From positions 5,580,001-5,644,000 of the forward strand of contig NZ_CP026115.2 in assembly GCF_009883635.2 (NCBI RefSeq): a stretch of 64,000 nucleotides of DNA. Reading direction: 5' to 3'. Source of the DNA: Pseudomonas putida (GTDB taxonomy: Bacteria; Pseudomonadota; Gammaproteobacteria; Pseudomonadales; Pseudomonadaceae). Below the pieces are notes generated by a model. It was not told the origin of the DNA. It ran no database searches and saw only the letters and a list, made by a program, of their open reading frames with translations. Every line of letters begins with the position of its first letter. Positions within the stretch are counted from its first letter, which is position 1. Made by a program: the position numbers and the translations under genes. This document shows, piece by piece, positions 18,470 through 31,248 of the stretch.

Positions 18470-20784
18470 GGCTTTTCCTCGATACCGTTGAAGGGCGGAT
18501 ACTCACGCAACTGCGCCGGCGACAACGGCCGGCTGAAATGATAGCCCTGGGCGATATCGCAGCCGGCGAGCTTCAGGCACACCACCTGCTCGCGGGTCTC
18601 AACGCCTTCGGCCACCACCTCCAGGCCCAGGCGCTTGGCCAGGATGATGGTCGAGGACACGATCGGGCTGTCGTCGTAGCTATTGGACAGCGGTGCGATC
18701 AGCGAGCGGTCGATCTTCAGCTTGCTCAGCGGCAGCGACTGCAGGTGTGCGAAGCCGGCGTAGCCGCGGCCAAAGTCGTCCAGGCTGATGCCCAGGCCGG
18801 CGGCACGCAGGCGATGGAGGTGATCGACGGCGGTGCCTTCCGGGTCGAGGATGGTGGTTTCGGTGATCTCCAGCTCCAGGCGCTGCGGGTTTATGCCGTA
18901 CAGCTTCAGCTTGGCCAGCAGGCGGGTGCTGAAGTCGGCCTGGCGCAACTGCATGGCCGAGACATTCACCGCCAGCCGTGCCTCACGGCCTTGCGCATCC
19001 CAGCGGGCCAGTTCTTCGCAGGCCAGGCGCAACACCTCCCAACCCAGTTCGATGATGAAACCACTGCGTTCGGCCAGGCTGATGAAGCGGTCGGGGTAGA
19101 GCAGCCCGAATTCGGGGTGATCCCACCGCACCAAGGCTTCATAGCCCAATACACGGTGGTTATCCAGGCGGATCTGCGGCTGGAAGTGCAGCACGAACTG
19201 GCGCTCGGTCAGGGCTGTGCCGAAGGCTTGCTCGAGGGTGAAGGCCTGGATGTCGGAAAGGTTGAGCGAGGGGTCGAAGAAGCGGTACTGGGCGCGCCCG
19301 GCCTGCTTTGCCGAGTACATGGCGGCATCGGCGCTGCGGATCAGGCTGTCGATGTCCTGGCCATCACGCGGGCAGATGCTGACCCCGACGCTGGGGCTGG
19401 TGTTGACCTCCTGGCCGTCGAGGGCGTAGATGGCCGAGAGCTTCTGCACCAGTGTGCGTACCCAGTTGTTGATCTGCGCCTCACTGCGCTCGCCCGCCAG
19501 CAGCACGACGAACTCGTCACCGCCAAAGCGCGAGGCCTCGTCGCCGGGTTCGAGCAGGCGCTGGATGCGCCCGGCAACCGCCTGCAGCAACAGGTCGCCG
19601 ATCTTGTGCCCGAGCGAGTCGTTGATCGACTTGAAACGGTCCATGTCGATGAACAGGATTGCCATCAGGCGGCGTTTGCCGCGCTGCCGGGTCAGCGCCT
19701 GTCCGGCGACTTCGACGAACTGGCGGCGGTTGTGCAGGCCGCTGAGGTGGTCGGTGGCGGCGGCGTGGCTGCTGCGCCGGTGTTCGTCTTCCAGGCGGCC
19801 GATCAGTTGCTGGTTGACCTGCTGCGCGTGCTCCAGGGCGCTGAACGCCTCCTGGCGCTTGCGCAGCAGGCGCAGGGTCCAGGCCAGGCTGGCGAGGATC
19901 ATCAGGGTCATGCTCAGGTTCAGCCAGAACTGCCGCGAATAGGCCAGCGTGGAAGGGGCGAGAATCTCGTCATAACGCTGGCTGACCACCACGCTGAAGC
20001 CACGCTCGGGCACCCGCCGGTACAGGCTCTGGTAAGGGACCCCGGACGCGTATTGGGTCAGCTGCCCGGCCGCCCCGTCGGCATCTGCCATGTCCGGTTC
20101 GAAGCTGTCGCCTGCCACCACCACGCCGCTGGTATCGATGCGCAGACGCTCCTGGCCATCGTCCTGAATCAGGCGCATCAAGCCGCTGTCGCCAAGGTCG
20201 ATGTGCTGGAACAGCACCGCCAGGTAGCCAATGTCGAGCTGCACCACGAGAATATTGTCGATTTCCCGGCCCGGCAGGTCGGTCAACGGCAACAGGAAGG
20301 GCAGGCGCCAGTTGGGTAGGGTCGGGAGCGAGGTATCGGGGATGATCCGTGGCAGGAACGGTTTGAAACCGTAGTGGGCGACATGCACCTTCAATTGCTG
20401 CAGCCAGTCCGCCGGCAGCTGCGCGGCTTCGTCGCTATGGCTGGCGGACAGCAGCCGACCCTGGCGATCGTACAGGCTCATGCGCTTGAACACGGGGTCT
20501 TCGGCCAACAGCCTGGCAAGGCTCAGGCTGCCCTGGCGCAAGGTTTTCATGTCGTCCTGGGTCACCCGACCCACGGCCTGGGCGCGGTCGACCAGCTGGC
20601 GCAGGCTTTCGGCAACAATACTTGCCAGGTTCAGATGCTCGGCCGCCTTGGCCGCCAGTGCATCCTGGCGCGAGGCGGCCTTCTGGGTGACGTGCAGCCC
20701 CCAGAGGAAGGTCAGGGTGGCTGCACAGAGCATCAGGATCAGCAAGCGCAGGAGGCTTGCGGAGGAGAGAGAGCGACGGATCAC
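18457..20784 (-). CDS. Membrane-anchored GGDEF-EAL protein (c-di-GMP cyclase/phosphodiesterase)
   Basis: 775 residues, GTG start. Membrane helices at about 11-30 and 285-305 bracket a periplasmic sensory domain of about 250 residues. A coiled linker (310-340) leads to a GGDEF domain (about 342-500; GGDEF at 421-425) and an EAL domain (about 515-770; EALVRW at 549-554). The cyclase I-site position reads EPGD at 412-415 rather than RxxD, so product inhibition through that site is unlikely. The phosphodiesterase motifs look complete (LAVNVS, LELEITET, LDDFG, LKIDRS, VAEGVE, QGYHFSRPL). Both activities are therefore possible. The overlapping downstream binding protein probably modulates the periplasmic domain. 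Confidence 0.92.
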   Translation of the reverse strand: MIRRSLSSASLLRLLILMLCAATLTFLWGLHVTQKAASRQDALAAKAAEHLNLASIVAESLRQLVDRAQAVGRVTQDDMKTLRQGSLSLARLLAEDPVFKRMSLYDRQGRLLSASHSDEAAQLPADWLQQLKVHVAHYGFKPFLPRIIPDTSLPTLPNWRLPFLLPLTDLPGREIDNILVVQLDIGYLAVLFQHIDLGDSGLMRLIQDDGQERLRIDTSGVVVAGDSFEPDMADADGAAGQLTQYASGVPYQSLYRRVPERGFSVVVSQRYDEILAPSTLAYSRQFWLNLSMTLMILASLAWTLRLLRKRQEAFSALEHAQQVNQQLIGRLEDEHRRSSHAAATDHLSGLHNRRQFVEVAGQALTRQRGKRRLMAILFIDMDRFKSINDSLGHKIGDLLLQAVAGRIQRLLEPGDEASRFGGDEFVVLLAGERSEAQINNWVRTLVQKLSAIYALDGQEVNTSPSVGVSICPRDGQDIDSLIRSADAAMYSAKQAGRAQYRFFDPSLNLSDIQAFTLEQAFGTALTERQFVLHFQPQIRLDNHRVLGYEALVRWDHPEFGLLYPDRFISLAERSGFIIELGWEVLRLACEELARWDAQGREARLAVNVSAMQLRQADFSTRLLAKLKLYGINPQRLELEITETTILDPEGTAVDHLHRLRAAGLGISLDDFGRGYAGFAHLQSLPLSKLKIDRSLIAPLSNSYDDSPIVSSTIILAKRLGLEVVAEGVETREQVVCLKLAGCDIAQGYHFSRPLSPAQLREYPPFNGIEEKPCVL

Positions 20785-20864
20785 TGCTGTTGTTCCCGAC
20801 CCTGGGTGATGGTCGAAAAATACGACAGGCAGATGACAGCCTCATGACTGGTGGCTAATTGCCT

Positions 20865-21851
20865 TTAAGGTTTTCCCCGGTCCGTCAGGGGCGCCTGTAT
20901 GCGTGAAGTTTCTTCCTGCAGGTAGCTGATCAGCGCGGTGACCTCGGCATCGCCCAGGCGCATGTTGGGCATGGCCAGGCGGTTGTACTGCTCGAAGAGC
21001 AGCGTGGCCAGCGGTTCTTTCTCGGCCAGCATCTGGTCCGGCTCCTTCAGCCAGCGTACCAGCCAGCTGGGGTCGCGTTGCTGGGTCACGCCGAGCAGGT
21101 CGGGGCCGATGCCGGGCTGGCCGGGTTCGGTGTTGCCCACGGTGTGGCACGAGGAGCAGCGGGTGCGGAAGATCTGTTCGCCACTGCTGGGCGGGCGGAT
21201 TTCCGGCGCGCTGGCGTAGTCGTTGGTCATGGCAGTGGCCTGTTTCCAGTTGTGCAGGCTGTTGCCCAGGCGGTCGGCGAGGATGTACGGGCTTTCGAAC
21301 GGCGAAGCCTTCATCCAGCGGCCGGTGGCCTGGTTGCCGATGATCAGGCTCAGGTTGTGGTCCTTGGAACGACCGTTCTCCAGGCCTTCGATGTACAGGC
21401 CCAGGCGCCGGCGCAGCTGTTCGATATCTTCGGGTTCGCCGGTGAGCAGGGTCCAGCCAGGGCCGATGCCGAACTTTTCGGCATAGCGCTTGAGGGTGGC
21501 GGCGGTGTCGTTGTAGGGGTCGATGCTGATGGAGTAGAGGAAGATGTCCTTGCCGACCCGCTCACCGAGGATCTTCTGCACCTGGCGCAAGCGGGCGGTT
21601 TCCACCGGGCAGGAGTCGGAGCAGCCGGTGAAGATGAAGTTGATCGCCACCACCTTGTCCTTGATCAGGTCGTCGAAGAAACGCACCTGCTTGCCGTCCT
21701 GGGTCACCAGCGGGGTGTTGGGGAAGTAGTCGGCGCCCCATGGGGTGGCGGCTTCGGTGCTTGGTATCGATTGTTCCGCTTTGATCGGCCAGTAGTGGGT
21801 GCCGGCGGCGAACAGGGTAAGTGCGAGCAGAACACGCCATGACAGGGCCAT
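20865..21851 (-). CDS. SCO1/SenC copper chaperone fused to a cytochrome c domain
   Basis: 328 residues. An N-terminal hydrophobic segment (5-25) acts as signal or anchor. Residues 40-185 are a SCO domain with copper ligands C77 and C81 (TGCSDSCP) and H165 (KDHNLSL). Residues 220-320 are a class I cytochrome c with haem site C232-S-S-C235-H236 and an axial methionine in RLAMPNMRL. SCO proteins deliver copper and handle redox state of thiols; joined to cytochrome c it could pass electrons or copper to the adjacent multicopper oxidase, whose stop lies 67 bases upstream. AGAGGA precedes the ATG. Confidence 0.9.
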   Translation of the reverse strand: MALSWRVLLALTLFAAGTHYWPIKAEQSIPSTEAATPWGADYFPNTPLVTQDGKQVRFFDDLIKDKVVAINFIFTGCSDSCPVETARLRQVQKILGERVGKDIFLYSISIDPYNDTAATLKRYAEKFGIGPGWTLLTGEPEDIEQLRRRLGLYIEGLENGRSKDHNLSLIIGNQATGRWMKASPFESPYILADRLGNSLHNWKQATAMTNDYASAPEIRPPSSGEQIFRTRCSSCHTVGNTEPGQPGIGPDLLGVTQQRDPSWLVRWLKEPDQMLAEKEPLATLLFEQYNRLAMPNMRLGDAEVTALISYLQEETSRIQAPLTDRGKP

Positions 21852-21918
21852 GATGTACGTCCTCTGATTTGCGGTGAGCCGCGAAAGGGCCGCAGAGCGG
21901 CCCCCCGTGCAATGCGTA

Positions 21919-25314
<3,396 letters not shown>

Positions 25315-25570
25315 TGCCTGGTGCCTCGCTCGCAGCTAAATGGCTAAGGGCCATCAATGGCGTTGTGCCGGGTTTTACTGGCCTGAGCAACGGCTGTGCC
25401 AACAGATGTTTCGGCAACACTTTGTTAAACAACTCCTTGCAACGCCTGAGGTGCGCTAAATAATGGGGTGTCAATGAACGGGTGTAGGGCCCCGAAAGCG
25501 GGGTGAAGTGGGGCCCAACAGCGGTGTTGGGAGTGGTGACAATTCTTGTTTAGCGCTGTATACCTAATGC

Positions 25571-25668
25571 CCACCAAGGGGAGCCCGGCAACGGGCTGAG
25601 AAACCGCTGAGAGTTGAAGCGCGGTGACCCTTCGAACCTGATCCGGATAATGCCGGCGAAGGGATGGG
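25571..25668 (+). ncRNA. TPP riboswitch (THI element)
   Basis: The conserved thi-box parts are in order: GGGGAGCCCGGCAACGGGCT then CTGAGAAACC for the pyrimidine-binding arm, and ACCCTTCGAACCTGATCCGG followed by ATAATGCCGGCGAAGGGA for the pyrophosphate arm. It ends about 44 bases before the first tenA start and would repress the tenA pair when thiamine pyrophosphate is plentiful. The rest of the gap from 25315 to 25570 holds the multicopper oxidase promoter region; I saw nothing else specific in it. Confidence 0.95.
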
Positions 25669-25711
25669 ACTGCCGACCTGCCTTTTGCCGGCCTCACTGC
25701 GAGGCCACACC

Positions 25712-26359
25712 ATGACCGAACGCTTCAGCGAAACCCTTCAACGCCAGAACCAACCGACCTGGTCGGCGGCCGTCGGCCACCGTTTCGTCACCGAACTCTG
25801 CGCAGGCAGCGTCGCCGACCCGATCATGGTCCGCTACCTGGTCCAGGATCATCGCTTTCTCGACAGCTTCCTGACCCTGCTCGGCGCCGCCATCGCCACC
25901 GCCGACACCTATGAGGCCCGCCTGCGCTTCGGCCGCTTCGCCGGGATGATCTCCAGCGACGAGAACACCTATTTCCTGCGAGCGTTCGAGGCGCTGGACG
26001 TCAGCCCGGCGCAGCGCACCGAGCCTGCAGACACAGCACCTACCGCCGGCTTCAAGGCCATCATGCGCGAGGCCGCGGCTACCCGTTCCTACGCCGCCGC
26101 GCTGGCCGTGCTGAACGTTGCCGAAGGCCTGTACCTGGACTGGGCCCTCAAGGCACCCAAGCCGCTGCCGGCCAACTTCGTTTATGCCGAATGGATCACG
26201 CTGCACGACAACCCGGCATTTTGCGATTTCGTGGCGTTCCTGAAGTCCGAACTGGACCGGGTCGGCCCCTTGGAGGCCGCATTGGCCAGTGATTTTTACG
26301 CACGTACCGTTGAACTGGAGCTTGCCTTCTTCGACGCCGTGTACAGCGAGGAGGCGTGA
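25712..26359 (+). CDS. TenA-family protein, Cys-lacking (TenA_E-like)
   Basis: 215 residues from the ATG at 25712; an earlier in-frame start lies inside the riboswitch tail. The all-helical TenA fold is indicated by RYLVQDHRFLDSFLTLLGAAIA and YAEWITLHDNPAFCDFV near the end. The position where classical TenA has its catalytic cysteine reads VLNVAEGLYLDWALK, without cysteine, which places it in the TenA_E group whose members help salvage thiamine breakdown products. It is the first gene behind the TPP riboswitch and runs into the second tenA, so both are thiamine-regulated. Confidence 0.88.
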   Translation: MTERFSETLQRQNQPTWSAAVGHRFVTELCAGSVADPIMVRYLVQDHRFLDSFLTLLGAAIATADTYEARLRFGRFAGMISSDENTYFLRAFEALDVSPAQRTEPADTAPTAGFKAIMREAAATRSYAAALAVLNVAEGLYLDWALKAPKPLPANFVYAEWITLHDNPAFCDFVAFLKSELDRVGPLEAALASDFYARTVELELAFFDAVYSEEA

Positions 26360-26361
26360 GC

Positions 26362-27021
26362 ATGGATATTTTCGAGCGTCTGAAGGCTGCCACGGCCGGC
26401 CAGTGGAACAGCTATGTCGATCATGACTTCGTGCGGCAGATGGGCGAGGGCACGCTGCCCGAAGAAGCCTTCCGCACCTACCTGATCCAGGACTACCTGT
26501 TCCTCATCCAGTTCGCCCGCGCCTGGGCCCTGGCCGCCTACAAGAGCCGCCTGCCGACGGATATCCGCGCCGCCCAGGCCGGTTTGGCGGCGATTCTCGA
26601 TGAAACCGAACTGCACCTGCGCCTGTGTGCACGCTGGGGGTTGTCGCAAGCCGATATCCAGGCAGCCCCCGAGCACCAGGCGACCGTGGCCTACACCCGT
26701 TACGTGCTCGACTGCGGCGCGGCCGGCGACTTGCTCGAACTGCATGTGGCATTGGCGCCGTGCGTGATCGGCTACGCCGAGATCGGCCGCACATTGGCGG
26801 AGCGCATTGGTGACCTGAGCGACCACCCGTACCGGGAGTGGATTGGCGAGTATGCCGGCGAGGGTTACCAGGGCGTGGCAGCGGCGGCGCGCAAGCACCT
26901 GGACGAACTGGCGGCGCGGAGCATGACCGAGCAGCGGTTTGTGGAGCTGGCACAGATCTTTGGCCAGGCTTCGCGGTTGGAGGCTGATTTCTGGCAGATG
27001 GGGCTGGATGGCGTTGACTGA
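26362..27021 (+). CDS. tenA: Thiaminase II / aminopyrimidine aminohydrolase TenA (Cys type)
   Basis: 219 residues. ATG at 26362 is chosen because GAGGAGG at 26348-26354 is well placed for it; a GTG six bases earlier overlaps the previous stop and is too close. RTYLIQDYLFLIQFARAWALAAYKS, LHVALAPCVIGYAEIG (with the catalytic cysteine) and YREWIGEYAGEGYQGV are TenA signatures, and the C-terminal EADFWQMGL carries the conserved glutamate. TenA hydrolyses aminopyrimidine products of degraded thiamine to HMP for reuse. Second gene of the riboswitch-controlled pair; no HMP kinase or transporter gene follows. Confidence 0.92.
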   Translation: MDIFERLKAATAGQWNSYVDHDFVRQMGEGTLPEEAFRTYLIQDYLFLIQFARAWALAAYKSRLPTDIRAAQAGLAAILDETELHLRLCARWGLSQADIQAAPEHQATVAYTRYVLDCGAAGDLLELHVALAPCVIGYAEIGRTLAERIGDLSDHPYREWIGEYAGEGYQGVAAAARKHLDELAARSMTEQRFVELAQIFGQASRLEADFWQMGLDGVD

Positions 27022-27034
27022 GTGCCGGTTGGCT

Positions 27035-27229
27035 TCAGTCAGGCTGTTTCATTGAGGTTTTGTGGATCGCCGTGCACATGTACCGCACGGCGATTCGATC
27101 GCGCTCGGGCAGGGTGCGGTAGTGGTCGATGAGGTTGACCTCTTCCTTGTTCAGGCGGCGCAGGAACAGGCGTTGGTTGAATGAGGTGAAAGCACGGAGG
27201 ATGCGGACCAGAACGGAATCGATTGCCAT
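27035..27229 (-). CDS. Small basic protein of unknown function
   Basis: 64 residues, rich in arginine, with an amphipathic first half (SVLVRILRAFTSFNQRLFLRRLNKEE) and the phrase LIDHYRTLPERDRIAVRYMC. AAGGCGA is positioned before the ATG. It stands alone, converging on tenA (13 bases between stops). No domain recognised. The codon usage looks normal for the window, which with the ribosome site supports it being a real gene. Confidence 0.6.
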   Translation of the reverse strand: MAIDSVLVRILRAFTSFNQRLFLRRLNKEEVNLIDHYRTLPERDRIAVRYMCTAIHKTSMKQPD

Positions 27230-27371
27230 GGAATCGCCTTGCTTGGTTGTTGGTCTCGTCCGTGAGATTTTCCTTACTTTGTCAGGGGATAAAGGTGAAG
27301 TCTAGCGATCTGGCTCAATTTCTTGAGTGATTGGGCTGCTGCAGACAGCCCAAGCTTTCCTGAGCCGGTGC

Positions 27372-28265
27372 TCATTTGCGTTTTCGCTTGCTGGGTTGAA
27401 TGGGGGCTTCCTCGAACGCCTCTGGCGGTGGCGGCGCTGCGCGAACGTTGAATACACGGCAGATGACGTACCAGCAGATGGCAACTGACAGGTTGTAGGG
27501 AAAGAGGACTGCCCAGAACGGTAGTTGCCAGTTCTTTTTACCCTGTATTTCACCGGGCTCGCCGGTGCGCCAAGGGGCGTAGTGGCGCCACGCTTCTGCT
27601 GGGGTGAGACAGATGGCGTGTAACGGCCTGTGCCACCAGTTGGGTTCGCCTGGAGGAGGGAGTTTGTCGGGGCCGTGGTCCATGAAATGGCGTAGGTATT
27701 CCCAGACTTCGGCGACATATCTGATGTCAGGCTCGGTAGGTTCGTTGCTGTCAGTCCAGAGGCAGTCTCGCTGGTGGAGAGTGCCATCTTCTCGACGGGG
27801 AGCGAACGCCAAGGCGTAGCTGGTGCTGAAGGATGAACCGCCAAATTCGGTCCTTTTGAAAACACCTCCGCAGACATTGTGCCAATCGAAAATAAATAGT
27901 TTTCCTATGCGCTTGTAGTAAATCTTCTTTGTTGATCGGTTAAAATACACGGCGGATAATTTTTTTATGAAGTAGATGCGATAAACTAAAAAAGGAGAAA
28001 AAATAAGAGGGCATAGCAGAAGAATTATTGCTGAGTCTATGTCGGCAAAGGTTATATCTCGAAAATTTTCATCTACTATGTCTGGATAGATGAATATGGC
28101 GAGAAATATTGTCATGGCAGTATAAATCTTGCCCATAAAAACGGAGTCAGTTACCCAGGGGTTTTTCAGTGTTAGTACCGTTTGATTGATTTGTGTGATT
28201 TGACCGCCAATTCGTGGCGGATGATTTGAGTTGCCTGTAGGTGTGAAAAGCCACAATGTTGCCAT
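27372..28265 (-). CDS. DUF6708-like membrane protein, probable immunity to the adjacent T6SS toxin
   Basis: 297 residues. Two membrane helices near the N-terminus (about 45-60 and 75-97), a soluble middle portion with FDWHNVCGGVFKR and YVAEVWEYLRHFMDHGP, and a third helix near the C-terminus (WAVLFPYNLSVAICWYVICRVF), ending in a basic KRKRK tail. Its start lies four bases after the toxin stop, and its AGGAG overlaps the toxin's last codons, so translation is coupled. A membrane protein coupled to a pore-forming-type effector fits an immunity role. Bases 27890-28260 are strikingly AT-rich compared with the T6SS core. DUF6708 assignment is from memory of similar loci. Confidence 0.72.
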   Translation of the reverse strand: MATLWLFTPTGNSNHPPRIGGQITQINQTVLTLKNPWVTDSVFMGKIYTAMTIFLAIFIYPDIVDENFRDITFADIDSAIILLLCPLIFSPFLVYRIYFIKKLSAVYFNRSTKKIYYKRIGKLFIFDWHNVCGGVFKRTEFGGSSFSTSYALAFAPRREDGTLHQRDCLWTDSNEPTEPDIRYVAEVWEYLRHFMDHGPDKLPPPGEPNWWHRPLHAICLTPAEAWRHYAPWRTGEPGEIQGKKNWQLPFWAVLFPYNLSVAICWYVICRVFNVRAAPPPPEAFEEAPIQPSKRKRK

Positions 28266-28269
28266 GTTG

Positions 28270-31248
28270 TTAATCTCCTAAAGAAAATTTTGTTGTGGAC
28301 TTGGCTTCCTCATCTAGGTCTGTGCCGGGGTAGTAGCATATTTTTAACGTTATCTTAATGGGGGTGTTGCTCATCATTTTGAAGATCAAAATCAATCCTG
28401 CCGCTGTCAGGTGGCAGGTCGGTGTTATAGCGATCGCACTAGTAGTATTATCATGGTTTCGTGTGCTTGCACTTGATTTCCAAGTGCTATGACCAAGAAC
28501 AAAGCCGGGTAAAAGCACGGTAAATCCCAGGCTGTTCGTGTGGCTTGGCATATCACCGTGAAAGATCGCTCTCCAGTTAGGAGATGACCATGATTTAGAA
28601 GTGCCGGTATTCATTTGTCCTCCGACGAGTTTTTTTGAATCTTCCTTTGACAGTAGGGAGGGCAAATAAAAAGCAGCATGCCATGCTCTAATTTCTTCCT
28701 TTGCACTCGTGAATGTTGGCAGTTTCCTTGCGTGATCCAGAGGCGTCTCTTCTCTGGTTTCTCCATCATTTTGGCGTGTACCGAAAATGCTTCTGACTGC
28801 CCAAAGCTCTATCGGGTTATGAAGTTTTTCATGAGATTTATGGTGAAAGTACATTCCGCCTGCAATGAAGCCGGCGCCAAGCAGTACAACTGCGGCCGCA
28901 GCCCAGCCAGCGAAGGGAATAAACATTGTTGGACCAGCAATTGCAAGGGACCCCTCTAAAGTCAAAGTGGCCCCCAGTGCCATAGAAGCCCCGCCGCGTA
29001 ATGTGTAGCTTGCGGCCTCCGCGTTACCATTTGCATTCTGTCTTTTGTACTTTTGGATATCTGAGGTTAAGCTCAATAAGATGGCTGGGTAGCCAGAAAT
29101 TCGTACAAATAAATTACTGCTCAGGAATGTTGTTAACCCATTGCCGAATGCCATCCCTGGAGCACTAGATCCCAATTTCAGCATGATCGCTTTTTGTGTT
29201 GCTCGTGTACTTACTAACGTCGCTGCTGTAGCACCGATCACACCAAAGACGGAAGCCGAAAAACCTGTCTCATACTCAGGCGCATCACTTCGCTGCAAGT
29301 TGTTGTACGCCGCTTTCAGTGTAAATATGTTGAACCACAGCATTCCGGCATTCAAACCCGTCCCGACGCCAGAAGTTAGCAGCCCGAGTGGCGTTGGCTT
29401 GACCAGTGAAGTGGTAGTCATCTCCAGCATCACTTTCCTACTGCCTGTGATGCGCAACTGCTTCATTTCTTCAACTTGCGCCATCCCGCTTTTCAGGTAT
29501 TTTTCCACTTCCTGGCTGAAGGGATTCTCGAGGATCAATTTGTCAGTGATGTTGTACCGCGCCGCTAGGAGCCCCAGCGCTTTTTCGGCATTGGCCTCGC
29601 GCGCGGCAGCTTGCACTTGCTGGCGCAGGCTGTTGCTGGCATCCCAGCGCGTCTGTCCGCGCATGCGCTTCAGCACCACGGTACTGACCGATTGAGCCGT
29701 GAGGTCGGTGATATTCGCCATGGCTGGAAAGCGTCCGACCAAACCTTGGATGACATTGTCACTGCCACCGAGCAAGGTGCCGATTGAGTCGGCCTTGTCG
29801 CGAAACGGGTTGAAGGGCGCCAACGCTTCGTACAGCGGACTGTCATGCTGGTCCAGCCAGCGCTCCAGGCGCTTGAAGCGCAGGTCCTGCTCTTCGGTGC
29901 CGGGCACGGGTTGGCCCATGGGATGAATCAATAGGGCCAGGGACATTTCCAGTCCGCGGGCGGAACTGAGTTCGTCCCGGTCATAGCAGGCCAGCGCGGC
30001 CGCCAGGCTGTAAGGATCATCGAGATGCGCGGCTTCGGCGGTGGCCAGCCAGGCGTCGTGATCGTTGCTGGCTTGCAAGGCCAGTTCACGCATCTGGCTG
30101 ATGCGGTACTCCAGTTCGTCGCGTTCCTCCAGAAACTTGAGGTACTTGGCGGTATCGATACGCTGCCCCAGTCGATGGCCCTGCTCGGAATAGTCTGGGT
30201 GGGTGAGCACCCGGAAGCGTTCCTCGTAAGGCGGCTTCGGTCGGCTGTCCGGGCGTATCCTCAGGGCTGCCGTGCCCAGGGACGGGTTGTCGGGTGGGTA
30301 CATGCTTTCCAGGGTCTTGTTCAGCAACGTGGCAATCAGATTGCGATGGTGGAAATCGCGGCTCTGCGGGCTGAGGCGTTCGGCATCCAGCTGGTAGCAC
30401 ATCGGTACATCAGCCTGCTCGGTACCCTGCGCCGGCCTTGTGTGGGGCAGCTGTTCGGAGGGCATCAGGTCGCGCATCTGGTGCTGATAGGCCGACACCG
30501 ACAGGCTCAGGTCCAGGGCCAGGCCCTCGGCGTCGCTGAGCACCACCACGGCGGGGATCTTCGGTTGGGTGTAAGGGTAGTGCCGTGCAACGGCGTGCAG
30601 GCTGCCGGCGAGCAATGCCGAAGTGCGTGGCTGGCTGCTCCAGCTCAGTGACATGCGTTGCGCGTCCGGCTTGAAGTCTTCGACCCAGGTATGCAAAGCG
30701 CTGACCGGCAGCACATGGGCCTGGTTGGACGGCGCCTGGTTGCCGGCAATCAACTCGGCCATGTTCAGCTGGCGCATGTGCCGTTTGCGCATGGCCAGCG
30801 AACCGGTGATGCGCGCGGTTATAGCGTTGGTCCACAGGTGCGGGCTGTAGGCGATCCAGACTTCCTTGGCGCTGGTCTCGCAGGTGTCGGCCCAGACCCA
30901 ACCCATCGCCCGGCCGGACAAGTAGCGGTCGCGCCGTTGGTAGTGCTCCAGGCACCGGTGGCGCAACTCCTTGTACTGACCTTCACCGTCGTACTCGTGG
31001 ATGACCAGCTTTTCGCCCTGGGTGCCTTTCATGAACACGTAGACATAACCCGGACGCAGGGCGCGCAGGGTGTAGGCGGCGTGCTGCAGTGAAGGGAAGC
31101 CTTGCTCCAGGGCGAAGCCGGAGTCGCTGTAGCGGCAGGGCGGGGCAGCGCCGCTACGTGGCACGACGGCGTAGCGCACTGGCAGGATCGGTACCCGTGC
31201 ACTGCAGGCAGGGGGCGATGCGGCGCGGCTCACGGAGGCGTCAGTCAT
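28270..31248 (-). CDS. T6SS effector with VasX-type N-terminal domain and hydrophobic C-terminal half
   Basis: 992 residues from the ATG at 31248; it overlaps the upstream adaptor gene by 8 bases, and the longer frame lies inside that gene. Residues 15-200 resemble the VasX/BTH_I2691-type N-terminal region ([41 protein letters not shown]). About 600-830 contain several long hydrophobic stretches ([52 protein letters not shown]), consistent with a colicin-like pore former acting on target-cell membranes. It follows vgrG and a DUF4123 adaptor and precedes a probable immunity gene. Base composition shifts from GC-rich in the N-terminal part to AT-richer in the C-terminal third. Confidence 0.85.
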   Translation of the reverse strand: MTDASVSRAASPPACSARVPILPVRYAVVPRSGAAPPCRYSDSGFALEQGFPSLQHAAYTLRALRPGYVYVFMKGTQGEKLVIHEYDGEGQYKELRHRCLEHYQRRDRYLSGRAMGWVWADTCETSAKEVWIAYSPHLWTNAITARITGSLAMRKRHMRQLNMAELIAGNQAPSNQAHVLPVSALHTWVEDFKPDAQRMSLSWSSQPRTSALLAGSLHAVARHYPYTQPKIPAVVVLSDAEGLALDLSLSVSAYQHQMRDLMPSEQLPHTRPAQGTEQADVPMCYQLDAERLSPQSRDFHHRNLIATLLNKTLESMYPPDNPSLGTAALRIRPDSRPKPPYEERFRVLTHPDYSEQGHRLGQRIDTAKYLKFLEERDELEYRISQMRELALQASNDHDAWLATAEAAHLDDPYSLAAALACYDRDELSSARGLEMSLALLIHPMGQPVPGTEEQDLRFKRLERWLDQHDSPLYEALAPFNPFRDKADSIGTLLGGSDNVIQGLVGRFPAMANITDLTAQSVSTVVLKRMRGQTRWDASNSLRQQVQAAAREANAEKALGLLAARYNITDKLILENPFSQEVEKYLKSGMAQVEEMKQLRITGSRKVMLEMTTTSLVKPTPLGLLTSGVGTGLNAGMLWFNIFTLKAAYNNLQRSDAPEYETGFSASVFGVIGATAATLVSTRATQKAIMLKLGSSAPGMAFGNGLTTFLSSNLFVRISGYPAILLSLTSDIQKYKRQNANGNAEAASYTLRGGASMALGATLTLEGSLAIAGPTMFIPFAGWAAAAVVLLGAGFIAGGMYFHHKSHEKLHNPIELWAVRSIFGTRQNDGETREETPLDHARKLPTFTSAKEEIRAWHAAFYLPSLLSKEDSKKLVGGQMNTGTSKSWSSPNWRAIFHGDMPSHTNSLGFTVLLPGFVLGHSTWKSSASTRNHDNTTSAIAITPTCHLTAAGLILIFKMMSNTPIKITLKICYYPGTDLDEEAKSTTKFSLGD

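Noticed and set aside
18538-20319. 593-codon open frame on the plus strand
   Set aside because: Shadow of the GGDEF-EAL gene, which has complete catalytic motifs on the minus strand.
25664-25711. Earlier in-frame start for the first tenA
   Set aside because: It lies within the 3' end of the TPP riboswitch; TenA similarity starts after the ATG at 25712.
27302-27877. 191-codon minus-strand frame overlapping the DUF6708 gene
   Set aside because: Serine/proline/threonine-rich product without a domain, in a different frame of the DUF6708 gene, which has a good ribosome site and membrane helices.
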